DNA from: an uncultured Bacteroidota bacterium
GTDB taxonomy: Bacteria > Bacteroidota > Bacteroidia > Bacteroidales > VadinHA17
Direction: 5' to 3'
NCBI GenBank assembly: GCA_903844815.1
Contig: CAIMVD010000126.1
Location: forward strand, 1 to 38,869
DNA length: 38,869 nucleotides
Shown here piece by piece: positions 26,708 through 35,247 of the stretch. The stretch's first letter is position 1. Every line of letters begins with the position of its first letter. The translations under genes and the position numbers were made by a program. The notes below the pieces were generated by a model. It was given only the letters and a program-made list of their open reading frames with translations. It was not told where the DNA came from and did no database searches.

Positions 26708-28345
26708 ATGAAAAATTCTTTTTCTCTTACAGGGAAGATCGTTGATGTTGTAGCAGGCAGGATTTTCGCCGGCAAAGTGACAGTTGAAGATGGTAAAATT
26801 GTTTCGGTCGAATCGGCAAATACCGTTGATAACCAATATGTTTTGCCAGGACTGGTCGATTCCCATGTACATATTGAAAGTTCCATGCTTGTACCTGCCG
26901 AATTCGCCAGGCTTGCCGTTGTCCATGGCACCGTTGCAACCGTTTCCGATCCACATGAAATAGCCAATGTGCTCGGACCTGAAGGAGTCGATTTTATGAT
27001 TGAAAACGGCAGGCTGACACCCTTTAAGTTCCACTTCGGAGCTCCCTCATGCGTACCGGCAACAGGATTCGAATCATCAGGGTCGGTAATTGGTCATGAG
27101 CAGATTGATGAAATGCTGGGGAGGAAGGACATATATTATCTGTCGGAGATGATGAATTTTCCCGGTGTAATATATGGAGATGAGGAGGTTGGACGGAAAC
27201 TTGGACTGTCCAGAAAACACAATAAACCTGTAGATGGGCATGCTCCCGGCCTTGACAATGAAAATATAAGGAAATATGCTGCTGCCGGAATAACCACCGA
27301 TCACGAATGCGTCACAATTGATGAGGCCATGGAAAAGATCAGGTGCGGAATGCATATCCTTATCCGGGAAGGGAGTGCCGCAAAAAACTTCGAAGCTCTC
27401 ATCCCTCTTATTGAAAAGTACCCCGGGAAGGTGATGTTCTGCAGCGACGACAAACATCCCGATGACCTGGTAGCCGGGCACATTAACCTTCTTGTGAAGC
27501 GTGCAATAAAGGCAGGCTATAATCCATTAACAGTAATAAGGGCATGTACGCTGAATCCGGTGCGTCATTATAATCTGACCTGTGGTCTGCTGCAACCCGG
27601 CGATAAGGCCGACATTATTACCGTTGACAATCTCTCGGACTTCAATATAAGCAAGACATTTATAGACGGAGAACTGGTTTCTGAAGACGGGAAATCCCTG
27701 ATGTGCTCTGACAGTTATAAATCTCCGAATCATTTTTCAGCAATGCCGGTAATCCCTTCAGATATTGAAGTTATTGGTACCGGCAATAAGATTAATGTGA
27801 TTCAGGCATACGACGGCTCCCTTTTAACTAAAAAATATACTGCTAATCCTCTCTTATCGGATGGAAGGATCATAAGCGATGTCAGCAACGATATTCTTAA
27901 GATAACTGTCATAAACAGGTATGAGCCATCAAAACCTGCCGTGGCTTTCATACGCGGATTCGGACTTAAAAAAGGAGCAATGGCCTCAACAGTAGCACAC
28001 GACAGTCACAATATTATCTGTGTCGGCGCCTCTGACGAGGATATGGTATCCGTAATAAACAGTCTTATTGAGCATAAAGGAGGAATTGCAGTTACTGACG
28101 GAATATCCCTTGATGTCCTTCCCCTGCCTGTTGCAGGTTTAATGTCGGGTGAAAACGGTTATGCGGTTGCAGAGAAATACCTGGCAATAAATAAAAAGGC
28201 CTTTACCCTCGGAGGATATCTGTCTGCTCCGTTTATGACATTGTCGTTTATGGCGCTTCTTGTAATTCCCGAGTTGAAGCTCAGCGACAAGGGGCTCTTC
28301 GACGGAACAAAATTCGCATTCACCGGACTCTTTGAAAATTGCTGA
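26708..28345 (+). CDS. ade: Adenine deaminase
   Basis: A 545-residue amidohydrolase converting adenine to hypoxanthine. Metal-binding and family motifs include LPGLVDSHVHIESSM, TVATVSDPHEIANVLG, VDGHAPGL and FCSDDKHPDDL. Length is close to the family norm (550-590). The C-terminal ADE-specific domain is complete (AHDSHNIICVG). The start follows a TACCTTTA element in the 126-base gap, so it may have its own promoter. It links to purine salvage with guaD. Confidence 0.95.
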   Translation: MKNSFSLTGKIVDVVAGRIFAGKVTVEDGKIVSVESANTVDNQYVLPGLVDSHVHIESSMLVPAEFARLAVVHGTVATVSDPHEIANVLGPEGVDFMIENGRLTPFKFHFGAPSCVPATGFESSGSVIGHEQIDEMLGRKDIYYLSEMMNFPGVIYGDEEVGRKLGLSRKHNKPVDGHAPGLDNENIRKYAAAGITTDHECVTIDEAMEKIRCGMHILIREGSAAKNFEALIPLIEKYPGKVMFCSDDKHPDDLVAGHINLLVKRAIKAGYNPLTVIRACTLNPVRHYNLTCGLLQPGDKADIITVDNLSDFNISKTFIDGELVSEDGKSLMCSDSYKSPNHFSAMPVIPSDIEVIGTGNKINVIQAYDGSLLTKKYTANPLLSDGRIISDVSNDILKITVINRYEPSKPAVAFIRGFGLKKGAMASTVAHDSHNIICVGASDEDMVSVINSLIEHKGGIAVTDGISLDVLPLPVAGLMSGENGYAVAEKYLAINKKAFTLGGYLSAPFMTLSFMALLVIPELKLSDKGLFDGTKFAFTGLFENC

Positions 28346-28361
28346 GTTTTTCAGAAACAGT

Positions 28362-28457
28362 CTCTGTGTAACTCTGTGGCACTCTGTGACCTCTGTGTAA
28401 GTTCCTGGAATTTCGTTACAAAGAGAGACACAGAGAAGCACAGAGAGACGCAGAGTT
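28362..28457. repeat. Intergenic inverted repeat with ~10-base word spacing (copy 4)
   Basis: The left half has ctctgtgt-like octamers starting at 28362, 28372, 28382 and 28391. The right half (28416-28457) carries the inverted set (aagagag, cacagag, cacagag, cgcagag) at the same spacing. It lies between ade and the PepSY gene. Confidence 0.78.
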
Positions 28458-28514
28458 CTTCTACAATTTGCTTTTGATAAATCCATGTTTTTAACATCGG
28501 GTTGATTTTAAATT

Positions 28515-28522
28515 TACATTTG
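28515..28522 (+). promoter_or_regulatory. Candidate promoter of the PepSY gene
   Basis: TACATTTG matches the TAnnTTTG -7 element, 23 bases before the ATG. A TTTT/TTTA about 21 bases further upstream could serve as the -33 element. Confidence 0.45.
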
Positions 28523-28545
28523 CCCCGCACTTACTAAAAGTACCG

Positions 28546-30069
28546 ATGATCAGATTTTTCAGAAAATATCATAAATGGCTCGGAGTAATCCTGGCCTATA
28601 TAATATTGAGTTTCGTTTTTTCAGGCATTATTCTTAATCACAGGGAATTTTTTTCGAAAATGGATGTCAGCAGAAAATTGCTTCCCCCTGAATACAGGTA
28701 TTCGAACTGGAACAATGCTGCTGTAAAATCTACTTTAAAGATCTCACCCGACAGCATACTTATTTATGGCAATATCGGCATCTGGTTAACCGACAGCACA
28801 TTTTCGGGTTACACGAATTTTACGGAAGGCTTTCCGAAAGGCAGTGATAACCGAAAAATATTCCAGATGCTTCAAACTCATGACAAGGAGATCCTTGCAG
28901 CTACCTTGTCGGGACTTTACAGGTATAATTCTCCCGAAAAGAAATGGAATTCTGTCACTTTGCCTGTTAAAGAAAAGAACATTGTAAGTCTTATAGAGAA
29001 GGAAGATACAATATTTGTGCTTACACGGTCATTGTTGTTAACTACCACCGATCTGCATAAATTCAGTTTAAAACAGCTTCCTCCTCCTGAGGAATATGAC
29101 AACAAGACAGGCCTTTTCAAGACCCTATGGGTAATTCACAGCGGGGAAATCTACGGTAAAATCGGAAAACTTCTGATAGACTTCGCAGGATTGATCTTTG
29201 CATTCCTCACAATAACCGGTTTTATAGTTTTTGTCAATAAGATCATCCTTAAAAGGCCGGGGAAATCCGTTGAGGCAAAAAGCCGTATTAAGGGTTCAAA
29301 CAGGTGGAATATCAAATGGCACAATAAAGTTGGATGGATAACGCTTGTTCTTCTTCTTATTAATACAACAACCGGAATGTTCCTTCGACCTCCTCTTTTA
29401 ATTGCAATTGCAAACAGCAGGGTTGGCAAGATACCGCATACAGAGCTTGCAACCCCGAATCCGTGGTTTGACCTGCTCCGGAGGATTTATTATGATGACG
29501 GTAAAAAAAGATTCATTGTTGCGGCAATGGACGGGTTTTACTATTCGGATGATAACTTCAGATCGGAGCTGAAAAAATTTCCATATCAGCCTCCTGTGAG
29601 CGTTATGGGCGTCACTGTACTTGAAAAAACTGATTCGGTAAATTATCTCGTCGGATCCTTTGAAGGGTTATTCGAATGGGACTCTCAGACCGGAGAGACA
29701 TATGATTATGTCGTCAAAAAGCCATATGCTGCACCAGTCCGGGCAAGCCGGCCTATAGGTGATAATCTTGTTTCGGGCTATACCCGCGATTTTCCGGGAG
29801 GGGAATATTTTTTCGACTATAACAGCGGTGCATCAGGAATAAACAGCAGTGTGGAGTTCCCTGCAATGCCCGGGCAAATTATCAGCGCTGAGCCTATGTC
29901 GCTGTGGAACGCCGCCCTTGAGTTTCACACCGGACGAATTTACCAGTCACTGATTGGGCCGTTCTATGTTCTTATTGTGCCACTTACCGGGCTGTTCGTC
30001 CTGTTTATTCTTATCTCGGGATTCATTGTCTGGCTTAGTCCGAAATACAATTCCGCAAGAAAGAAATGA
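28546..30069 (+). CDS. PepSY-associated TM helix protein with propeller-like periplasmic segments
   Basis: A 507-residue inner-membrane protein. It begins like PepSY_TM proteins (FRKYHKWLGVILAYIILSF), with membrane segments near residues 13-31, 208-228, 263-280 and 474-495 and the conserved WNIKWHNKVGWI between. The periplasmic stretches (about 60-190 and 300-460) are not ordinary PepSY domains. They contain short blade-like repeats such as ATLSGLYRYNSPEKKW, VAAMDGFYYSDDNF and VGSFEGLFEWD, reminiscent of Reg_prop/beta-propeller units. Known relatives include iron-uptake accessory and reductase-type proteins. The role here is unknown. Confidence 0.8.
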   Translation: MIRFFRKYHKWLGVILAYIILSFVFSGIILNHREFFSKMDVSRKLLPPEYRYSNWNNAAVKSTLKISPDSILIYGNIGIWLTDSTFSGYTNFTEGFPKGSDNRKIFQMLQTHDKEILAATLSGLYRYNSPEKKWNSVTLPVKEKNIVSLIEKEDTIFVLTRSLLLTTTDLHKFSLKQLPPPEEYDNKTGLFKTLWVIHSGEIYGKIGKLLIDFAGLIFAFLTITGFIVFVNKIILKRPGKSVEAKSRIKGSNRWNIKWHNKVGWITLVLLLINTTTGMFLRPPLLIAIANSRVGKIPHTELATPNPWFDLLRRIYYDDGKKRFIVAAMDGFYYSDDNFRSELKKFPYQPPVSVMGVTVLEKTDSVNYLVGSFEGLFEWDSQTGETYDYVVKKPYAAPVRASRPIGDNLVSGYTRDFPGGEYFFDYNSGASGINSSVEFPAMPGQIISAEPMSLWNAALEFHTGRIYQSLIGPFYVLIVPLTGLFVLFILISGFIVWLSPKYNSARKK

Positions 30070-30157
30070 TAGTTGCAGCAATAACTATATTAATTTAAGC
30101 GGCTCCTAATCCAGACATGACTCAATTTCTATGATAAATAACTTTTTTCTCATGACT

Positions 30158-32026
30158 ATGAAAACAAGCCTGAACATAATCTGTTTCTTTTCGCTTTGCG
30201 TTTTTTCGTTTGGTTCAATTGGGGGCCAGGTTGTTATTGAGGCTGAAAGCTTTGAAAACAAGGGCGGCTGGGTAGTCGACCCACAGTTCATTGATCAGAT
30301 GGGTTCACCCTTCCTGATGGCCCACGGTCTGGGAATCCCTGTTGCTGATGCTTCGACGAAAGTTGCTTTTCCAAATGCAGGTCACTACAATGTGTTTGTA
30401 AGAACCAGAAATTGGGCGGGTTATTGGTCGGGTAATGAGGCTCCGGGGAAATTTAATCTGATAATAAACGGAGTAACCATGCCGGAGGTACTTGGAACAG
30501 GGACTCCTGAATGGAAGTGGCAGAGAGCAGGATCTGTAGTTATTCAAAAAGGGTTGGTTTCAGTCGTGCTTCATGATCTCACAGGATTTAACGGGAGATG
30601 CGATGCAATAATTTTTTCAGACGATCCGGGCTTTCAGCCGCCTGGAGATTTGAATAAACTCAGGCTATTCAGGAGGAAAGCCCTTGCTTTGCCACTAACT
30701 GCTCCTTCAGCCGGAAAATTTGACCTCGTGGTTGTCGGCGGCGGAATGGCAGGTACCTGCACTGCACTTTCCGCAGCCAGACTTGGCATTAAAGTCGCCC
30801 TCATCCAGGACCGTCCGGTGCTTGGAGGTAACAACAGCTCCGAAGTAAGAGTACATCTGGGAGGCCGTATCAATCTCGAACCATATCCCGCCCTCGGGAA
30901 TCTTGTAAACGAAATCGGACCATCGAACGGAGGAAATGCAAAGCCGGCAGGAAACTATGAAGACGATAAAAAGCTGATCGCTGTAGTTGCCGAAAAAAAT
31001 ATCTCCCTGTTTCTTAATTACAGGGCGACGACTATTGAAAAGGATGTGGACAGGATAAAGGCAGTTACGGCGGTTAATACAGAAAGCGGTAAAGAGTTGA
31101 GGTTTACTGCGCCTTTGTTTGCCGATTGTACAGGCGACGGAACTATCGGGTTTCTTGCAGGAGCTTCGTACATGATGGGACGGGAAGGGAGAGAAGAATT
31201 TAACGAACCTACTGCTCCCTGGAAAAAGGATAATCTGACAATGGGATCGTCAGTACAATGGTACTCCGAAGAGTCGACAGACAAAGAACCTTTTCCCGAT
31301 ATCGTCTGGGGCACAGCATTTGATGAGAACAGTGCACAAAAAGTGAAAAATGGTGAATGGACCTGGGAAACAGGAATGCAGTATGACCAGATTAAGGATT
31401 TTGAACGTATCAGGGATTACGGATTGCTTGTAGTATTTTCAAACTGGTCGTTCCTTAAAAACCATTATTCAGGAAAACAGACTTATGAAAAAAGTGGTTT
31501 AAAGTGGGTCGCCTATATTGCAGGAAAACGGGAATCGCGTCGACTGGTTGGTGATTATGTCCTTAAAGAACAGGATCTTATGCAAAGGGTACAATTTGAA
31601 GACGGAACTGCTCCAACATCATGGACTATTGATCTTCATTATCCCGATCCGGAAAATTCCAGGTTTTTCCCGGGACAGGAATTCCTTTCCATAGCTGTTC
31701 AGACTCTGATATATCCCTGTCCAATTCCATACAGGTGTCTTTATTCAAAGAATATTGAGAACCTGTTCATGGCCGGAAGGGACATTAGTGTAACCCATGT
31801 TGCGCTTGGAACCGTAAGGGTGCAGCGCACAACCGGTATGATGGGTGAAGTTGCAGGGATGGCTGCTGCCATTTGCAGGAAACATGATGTCCTTCCCCGG
31901 GATGTATATAAAAGTTATCTCCAGGAATTAAAGGATCTTATGAAAAAAGGAACAGGCAGGGCTGACCTTCCTGAAAAACAAAACTATAACCTTGGCGGAA
32001 CCCTCCTTAATAATGTAAAAGAGTAG
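30158..32026 (+). CDS. Exported FAD-dependent oxidoreductase with N-terminal beta-sandwich
   Basis: A 622-residue protein from the ATG at 30158, which gives the best signal peptide (MKTSLNIICFFSLCVFSFG); ATGs at 30131 and 30152 are alternatives. Residues about 24-165 form a beta-sandwich resembling carbohydrate-binding or golvesin-C-like modules (VVIEAESFENKGGW, AGHYNVFVRTRNW). A FAD_oxidored domain follows, with the dinucleotide motif VVGGGMAGT (Gly194, 196, 199) and VLGGNNSSEVRVHLGG. The C-terminal NLFMAGRDISVTHVALGT region binds the flavin in the family. Such proteins are frequent near polysaccharide-use genes. The substrate is unknown. Confidence 0.87.
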   Translation: MKTSLNIICFFSLCVFSFGSIGGQVVIEAESFENKGGWVVDPQFIDQMGSPFLMAHGLGIPVADASTKVAFPNAGHYNVFVRTRNWAGYWSGNEAPGKFNLIINGVTMPEVLGTGTPEWKWQRAGSVVIQKGLVSVVLHDLTGFNGRCDAIIFSDDPGFQPPGDLNKLRLFRRKALALPLTAPSAGKFDLVVVGGGMAGTCTALSAARLGIKVALIQDRPVLGGNNSSEVRVHLGGRINLEPYPALGNLVNEIGPSNGGNAKPAGNYEDDKKLIAVVAEKNISLFLNYRATTIEKDVDRIKAVTAVNTESGKELRFTAPLFADCTGDGTIGFLAGASYMMGREGREEFNEPTAPWKKDNLTMGSSVQWYSEESTDKEPFPDIVWGTAFDENSAQKVKNGEWTWETGMQYDQIKDFERIRDYGLLVVFSNWSFLKNHYSGKQTYEKSGLKWVAYIAGKRESRRLVGDYVLKEQDLMQRVQFEDGTAPTSWTIDLHYPDPENSRFFPGQEFLSIAVQTLIYPCPIPYRCLYSKNIENLFMAGRDISVTHVALGTVRVQRTTGMMGEVAGMAAAICRKHDVLPRDVYKSYLQELKDLMKKGTGRADLPEKQNYNLGGTLLNNVKE

Positions 32027-32034
32027 GATACTTC

Positions 32035-32063
32035 AAAAAAAGGCACGGGAACCACCCCGTGCC
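32035..32063 (-). terminator. Terminator between convergent genes
   Basis: Perfect 8-base GC-rich arms (ggcacggg 32042-32049; cccgtgcc 32056-32063) enclose a 6-base loop. On the minus strand a seven-T run follows (complement of 32035-32041), so it best serves leftward transcription from the SiaC-type gene; it may also stop the FAD gene. The remaining 32064-32315 is AT-rich with nothing I can name. Confidence 0.75.
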
Positions 32064-32315
32064 AATCTAAAGACCCTCTAACTAACTAACATTGTTAATC
32101 GAAACCGGTTATCACTACTGATTAAATATAATGTAATCAATATATTTCCGGAGAATCAACAAAGTAAAATTAGGCAGGGATTTCCTTTAAGGAAAATAAA
32201 ATAGAAGTATGGGCAGTTATTGCCGACAAACAGACATTTTTAACTGATAAGAAAAAAAGAAAGGCAGATCAAAAGAGGTTAGCTGCGGTACTATTGCGAC
32301 GGTAATAAGGGATCG

Positions 32316-32774
32316 CTAGACAAGGATCATCGATTCCTTGACAATTTTACCGTTACTGTCGATTCCATAAGCTTTCACAACAATACTGATAGAAGTGTGG
32401 CCGATATTATCGACAAGTGGAAGGGCGAAGTCCTTCATCTCTTCAATATCCATTTCTTCAAAGTCTTCAATATCAAAGTATTTGTGGATATACAGCATGT
32501 AATCTTCCACTGAAATCTTACACAAAGCCTTGATTATTTTAGAAAACCAGATATATGATGAAGTATTGAAATATTCAAGGTTCAGGCGAAAGTTAGTCGT
32601 TGGCCTGGGGGATTTTACATATTCAGTGACCCATTGCAGAAGAGGCTCATAAATTTTGGCAGCATTTTCGGGAATTGATTTGCCTGACAGGATAAGATCA
32701 CCGGAGAGATTATTAAAATCAACCGTAGGTGTCTTAGCAGTTCCGTCAATCATCAGATGTGTAATTTCACTCAT
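32316..32774 (-). CDS. SiaC/DUF1987 family regulatory phosphoprotein
   Basis: A 152-residue cytoplasmic protein of the DUF1987 family. Recognisable are GTAKTPTVDF, LSGKSIPENA and LEYFNTSSY. In Pseudomonas aeruginosa SiaC, a Thr in the equivalent NTSS segment (Thr68) is phosphorylated by the kinase SiaB and dephosphorylated by SiaA, controlling a diguanylate cyclase; here the matching residue is Thr71. No SiaA, SiaB or GGDEF gene is adjacent, so the partner must lie elsewhere if the switch exists. A -7 element lies about 40 bases upstream. Confidence 0.88.
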   Translation of the reverse strand: MSEITHLMIDGTAKTPTVDFNNLSGDLILSGKSIPENAAKIYEPLLQWVTEYVKSPRPTTNFRLNLEYFNTSSYIWFSKIIKALCKISVEDYMLYIHKYFDIEDFEEMDIEEMKDFALPLVDNIGHTSISIVVKAYGIDSNGKIVKESMILV

Positions 32775-32812
32775 GGATAGGATTTATAAGATCCGAAATC
32801 AAAAATTATCCT

Positions 32813-32820
32813 CAAATATA
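32813..32820 (-). promoter_or_regulatory. Candidate promoter of the SiaC-type gene
   Basis: The minus strand reads TATATTTG, an exact TAnnTTTG match 38 bases before the start. The -33 element is not obvious. Confidence 0.4.
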
Positions 32821-32949
32821 GAATAATCTTTTAAACTAAGCTTAATTCTTCATCAAGTACAGGCCCTTATTCATCAATTATTAAGCCCTGTTTGTATATT
32901 TATGAATAATTCTGACCGAAATTACTATTTTTCTGACACTTTTACAATA

Positions 32950-33819
32950 TCATTTTTTGAAAACGATATTCTTATTTGCAACTATTTCGCCAAGAAAGAT
33001 CCTTGAATTGCCCTGAAACAGCTGGTCAAATGTAATCTGGTGCGATAATCCGGGGAATTCGAAAATGGCTTTATAACTTCCCGGTTCAAGAGGCGATTTC
33101 ATTGAATAGTCAAAAGAGAAATGTCTCGATTCGCCGGATTTTATTTCCGACAGCCATTCTGCCTTCCAGTCATTCCATGGCGAAGGTTTTTCTGTTACTA
33201 TATCATTTTCAAAAACGTTAACATGAGCTGCATCATAGATTAAAAGTCCGTTTGTGAAGTAGTGAAAGAGATTGATTCCCATTTTATCCGGATCCATAAT
33301 CAAGAGGGAAGCCTGGTCCTTATTGGTTATAGTGAACACGAACTTCAGCCGAGTCCCGCTCAGCTCAACTGAATCCATTGACAAGGCGAGGCCCGAATGC
33401 AGTAAGTTATGTTGTTTCAGGGCTTCAATAATTGAGGGGTCATTCCGGGGATCTTCGGGTTGATTATCGATAGTCAGGAATCCTATCTGGAAAGCAAAAT
33501 CCTGATATAGTGGAATAAAAGAGCCTATGAATGGTCCGAAAGGCATAGAGGAGGAGTAAGGTTCGTAAAAGTTCCCCTTATAAACTTCATCACCGTTAGC
33601 AAGGATTGAAAACCCGGTAAATTTATCGGTTTTGAATTCCGGGTGCCTTGTCCTGAAATAGAAGATGTGTGTGGAGGAATCATAAAGCTGAAAATCGCTG
33701 TATTTGTATTTCAGTCCGTTGGCAGCCCTGAAGAGGTATTCATCGGGGTTAACAAAAAGATTTTCGCAGGAGGTAAGGGCAAGGAGAAGGAGGGTTGTGG
33801 CGAACAGCTTTGTTTTCAT
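32950..33819 (-). CDS. Hypothetical lipoprotein
   Basis: A 289-residue protein I do not recognise. The N-terminus is a lipoprotein signal with lipobox LTSC (Cys18), so it should be lipidated in the cell envelope. The mature part is rich in beta-strand-like, aromatic sequence (IFYFRTRHPEFKTD, GSYKAIFEFPGLSH), suggesting one or two beta-sandwich domains. It is probably monocistronic. The 5' flank contains TACTGTTG, one mismatch from the -7 consensus. Confidence 0.75.
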   Translation of the reverse strand: MKTKLFATTLLLLALTSCENLFVNPDEYLFRAANGLKYKYSDFQLYDSSTHIFYFRTRHPEFKTDKFTGFSILANGDEVYKGNFYEPYSSSMPFGPFIGSFIPLYQDFAFQIGFLTIDNQPEDPRNDPSIIEALKQHNLLHSGLALSMDSVELSGTRLKFVFTITNKDQASLLIMDPDKMGINLFHYFTNGLLIYDAAHVNVFENDIVTEKPSPWNDWKAEWLSEIKSGESRHFSFDYSMKSPLEPGSYKAIFEFPGLSHQITFDQLFQGNSRIFLGEIVANKNIVFKK

Positions 33820-33960
33820 GGTTCAGGTAGTTGGACAACAGTATTTTTCAGCAATTTCTGTACCGTTTTTAAAGTGAAAAGTTATGAATTTCAATCTGCA
33901 TTTCAATTTTTTCTTACGACTTTTCCATACTCCTCCTTCCTTAAAACACGCACAAATGAC

Positions 33961-34003
33961 TGTCATTCTAAACGCAACGAAGTGAAGCGAAGAATCTTCT
34001 TCT
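33961..34003. repeat. tgtcattct...gaagaatct intergenic repeat remnant
   Basis: The stretch starts tgtcattctaaacgc and ends gaagaatcttcttct. The same opening (tgtcat) and a closing gatct/aatct word occur in the element at 160-424. This format recurs in intergenic DNA of many Bacteroidota. The rest of the 323-base gap 33820-34142 is AT-rich leader or promoter DNA for the flanking genes. Confidence 0.45.
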
Positions 34004-34142
34004 AATTTCAGGTTTTATCAGGATAATAATGATAATTAATATTTAAATTTGAATTTGAATAAAGTACATCAGATTTCCATTTATTCTATGGTTTGTTCTG
34101 ACCTGTATTTCCAAGCAGTACATTTCATTAAGGAATTTTATT

Positions 34143-34925
34143 ATGAGTTCGGCGTATGAATCACCTAAAATAAGGGCTGTTATTGTCGATGATGATCAGA
34201 ATTCAAGAGAAATTATTAAAAGCAATATTATAGAATATTGTCCGAATATTGAAATTCTTGTCCTTTGTGATTCACTAAAGAGTGCCTATGTTGAAATCAG
34301 CCGTTTGGCCCCTGACCTGGTTTTCCTCGACATCGAAATGCCAATGGGAAACGGGTTTGACCTGCTGAGGATGTTTAATCCGGTCAAATTCAAGGTCATC
34401 TTCGTTACGGCATATTCGGAATATGCTGTTGATGCCTTTCGTTGTTCCGCAATGGATTTTATACTAAAGCCGTGTAATGTTGAAGAGTTGCTCAGAGCAA
34501 TCAGGAAAGCTGAGATTGAAATAAAACACGACAGATACAGCGACCTGTCGGAACTTTTAGAGCTGATGTCCCATGATAATAAGCCACAGGGTAAAGTGGT
34601 AATCTCAAGTTCAAAGGGTTTTACGGTTGTCAGCCCTGATGAAATTATTATGTGCAAGGCTGAGAGTTACTGTACCTTTATATACCTGACAGGCAGTGGC
34701 GTTATCAGCAGTTCCCGTAATCTGAAATACTATGAAAATCTTCTTCCCTGTGAAAAATTCATGAGGGTTCATAATTCATACCTGGTAAATCTGAATCATG
34801 TAAGGGAATACAGTAATCAGGAGGTGATAATGCTCTCTGAAAGTCGTTCCAGCCCTCTGAGCAATGTTCATAAGCAGGAGTTTCTGAAAATGTTCAGAAG
34901 CCGGAATAACAGGAAGAAACCGTAA
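34143..34925 (+). CDS. LytTR-family response regulator (orphan)
   Basis: A 260-residue two-component regulator. The receiver domain (about 11-130) has the acidic pocket VDDDQ, the phosphoacceptor Asp63 in LVFLDIEMP, Thr89 in VTAYSEYA and Lys109 in LKPCN. The DNA-binding LytTR domain spans about 155-255 (GFTVVSPDEIIMCKAESYC, MRVHNSYLVNLNHV). No sensor kinase is next to it, unlike most LytTR systems in Bacteroidota, which pair with a LytS/His_kinase protein. Its targets are unknown. Confidence 0.92.
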   Translation: MSSAYESPKIRAVIVDDDQNSREIIKSNIIEYCPNIEILVLCDSLKSAYVEISRLAPDLVFLDIEMPMGNGFDLLRMFNPVKFKVIFVTAYSEYAVDAFRCSAMDFILKPCNVEELLRAIRKAEIEIKHDRYSDLSELLELMSHDNKPQGKVVISSSKGFTVVSPDEIIMCKAESYCTFIYLTGSGVISSSRNLKYYENLLPCEKFMRVHNSYLVNLNHVREYSNQEVIMLSESRSSPLSNVHKQEFLKMFRSRNNRKKP

Positions 34926-35078
34926 TAGATATTATGTGATTATCTAAAACACACAGACAGAAAAGGACACTGATCTTTTCAATAGTCAATCATTGCAAAC
35001 TCCGACGTTTCTATTTGGTAATGATATTTTTCTGAGCACAGGATTAATTTTCAAAATCCTCTGAAACTATAGCAGATA

Positions 35079-35210
35079 GCCATTTACCGTCGGTTTAAAC
35101 CGACGGTAAATGGTCCCCCCCCAGAACAGGACTTTAGTCCGTAATGGTTTAGGGGCTAAAGCCCGGTAAATTAGAAGTATCGCTTACCGCTGGCTGAAGG
35201 CAGCGGTAAG
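35079..35210. repeat. Cluster of tandem palindromes
   Basis: Four palindromes follow each other. At 35080-35113 is a perfect 34-base palindrome centred on tttaaa (accgtcggtttaaaccgacg core). At 35129-35140 is ggactttagtcc. At 35153-35164 is gggctaaagccc. At 35183-35210 is cttaccgctg/cagcggtaag with an 8-base loop. The 322-base gap 34926-35247 holds no gene. All four have A/T-rich centres and GC-rich flanks. Confidence 0.75.
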
Positions 35211-35247
35211 TATATCACCTAATATAGTTGATCTCCATCCATCTGTT

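Noticed and set aside
26585-27034. 149-residue minus-strand open frame over the start of ade
   Set aside because: It lies almost wholly opposite the well-supported adenine deaminase gene and has no family resemblance.
28362-28457. Reading the periodic repeat as a CRISPR array
   Set aside because: Units are only about 10 bases apart with no spacers, and the two halves are inverted.
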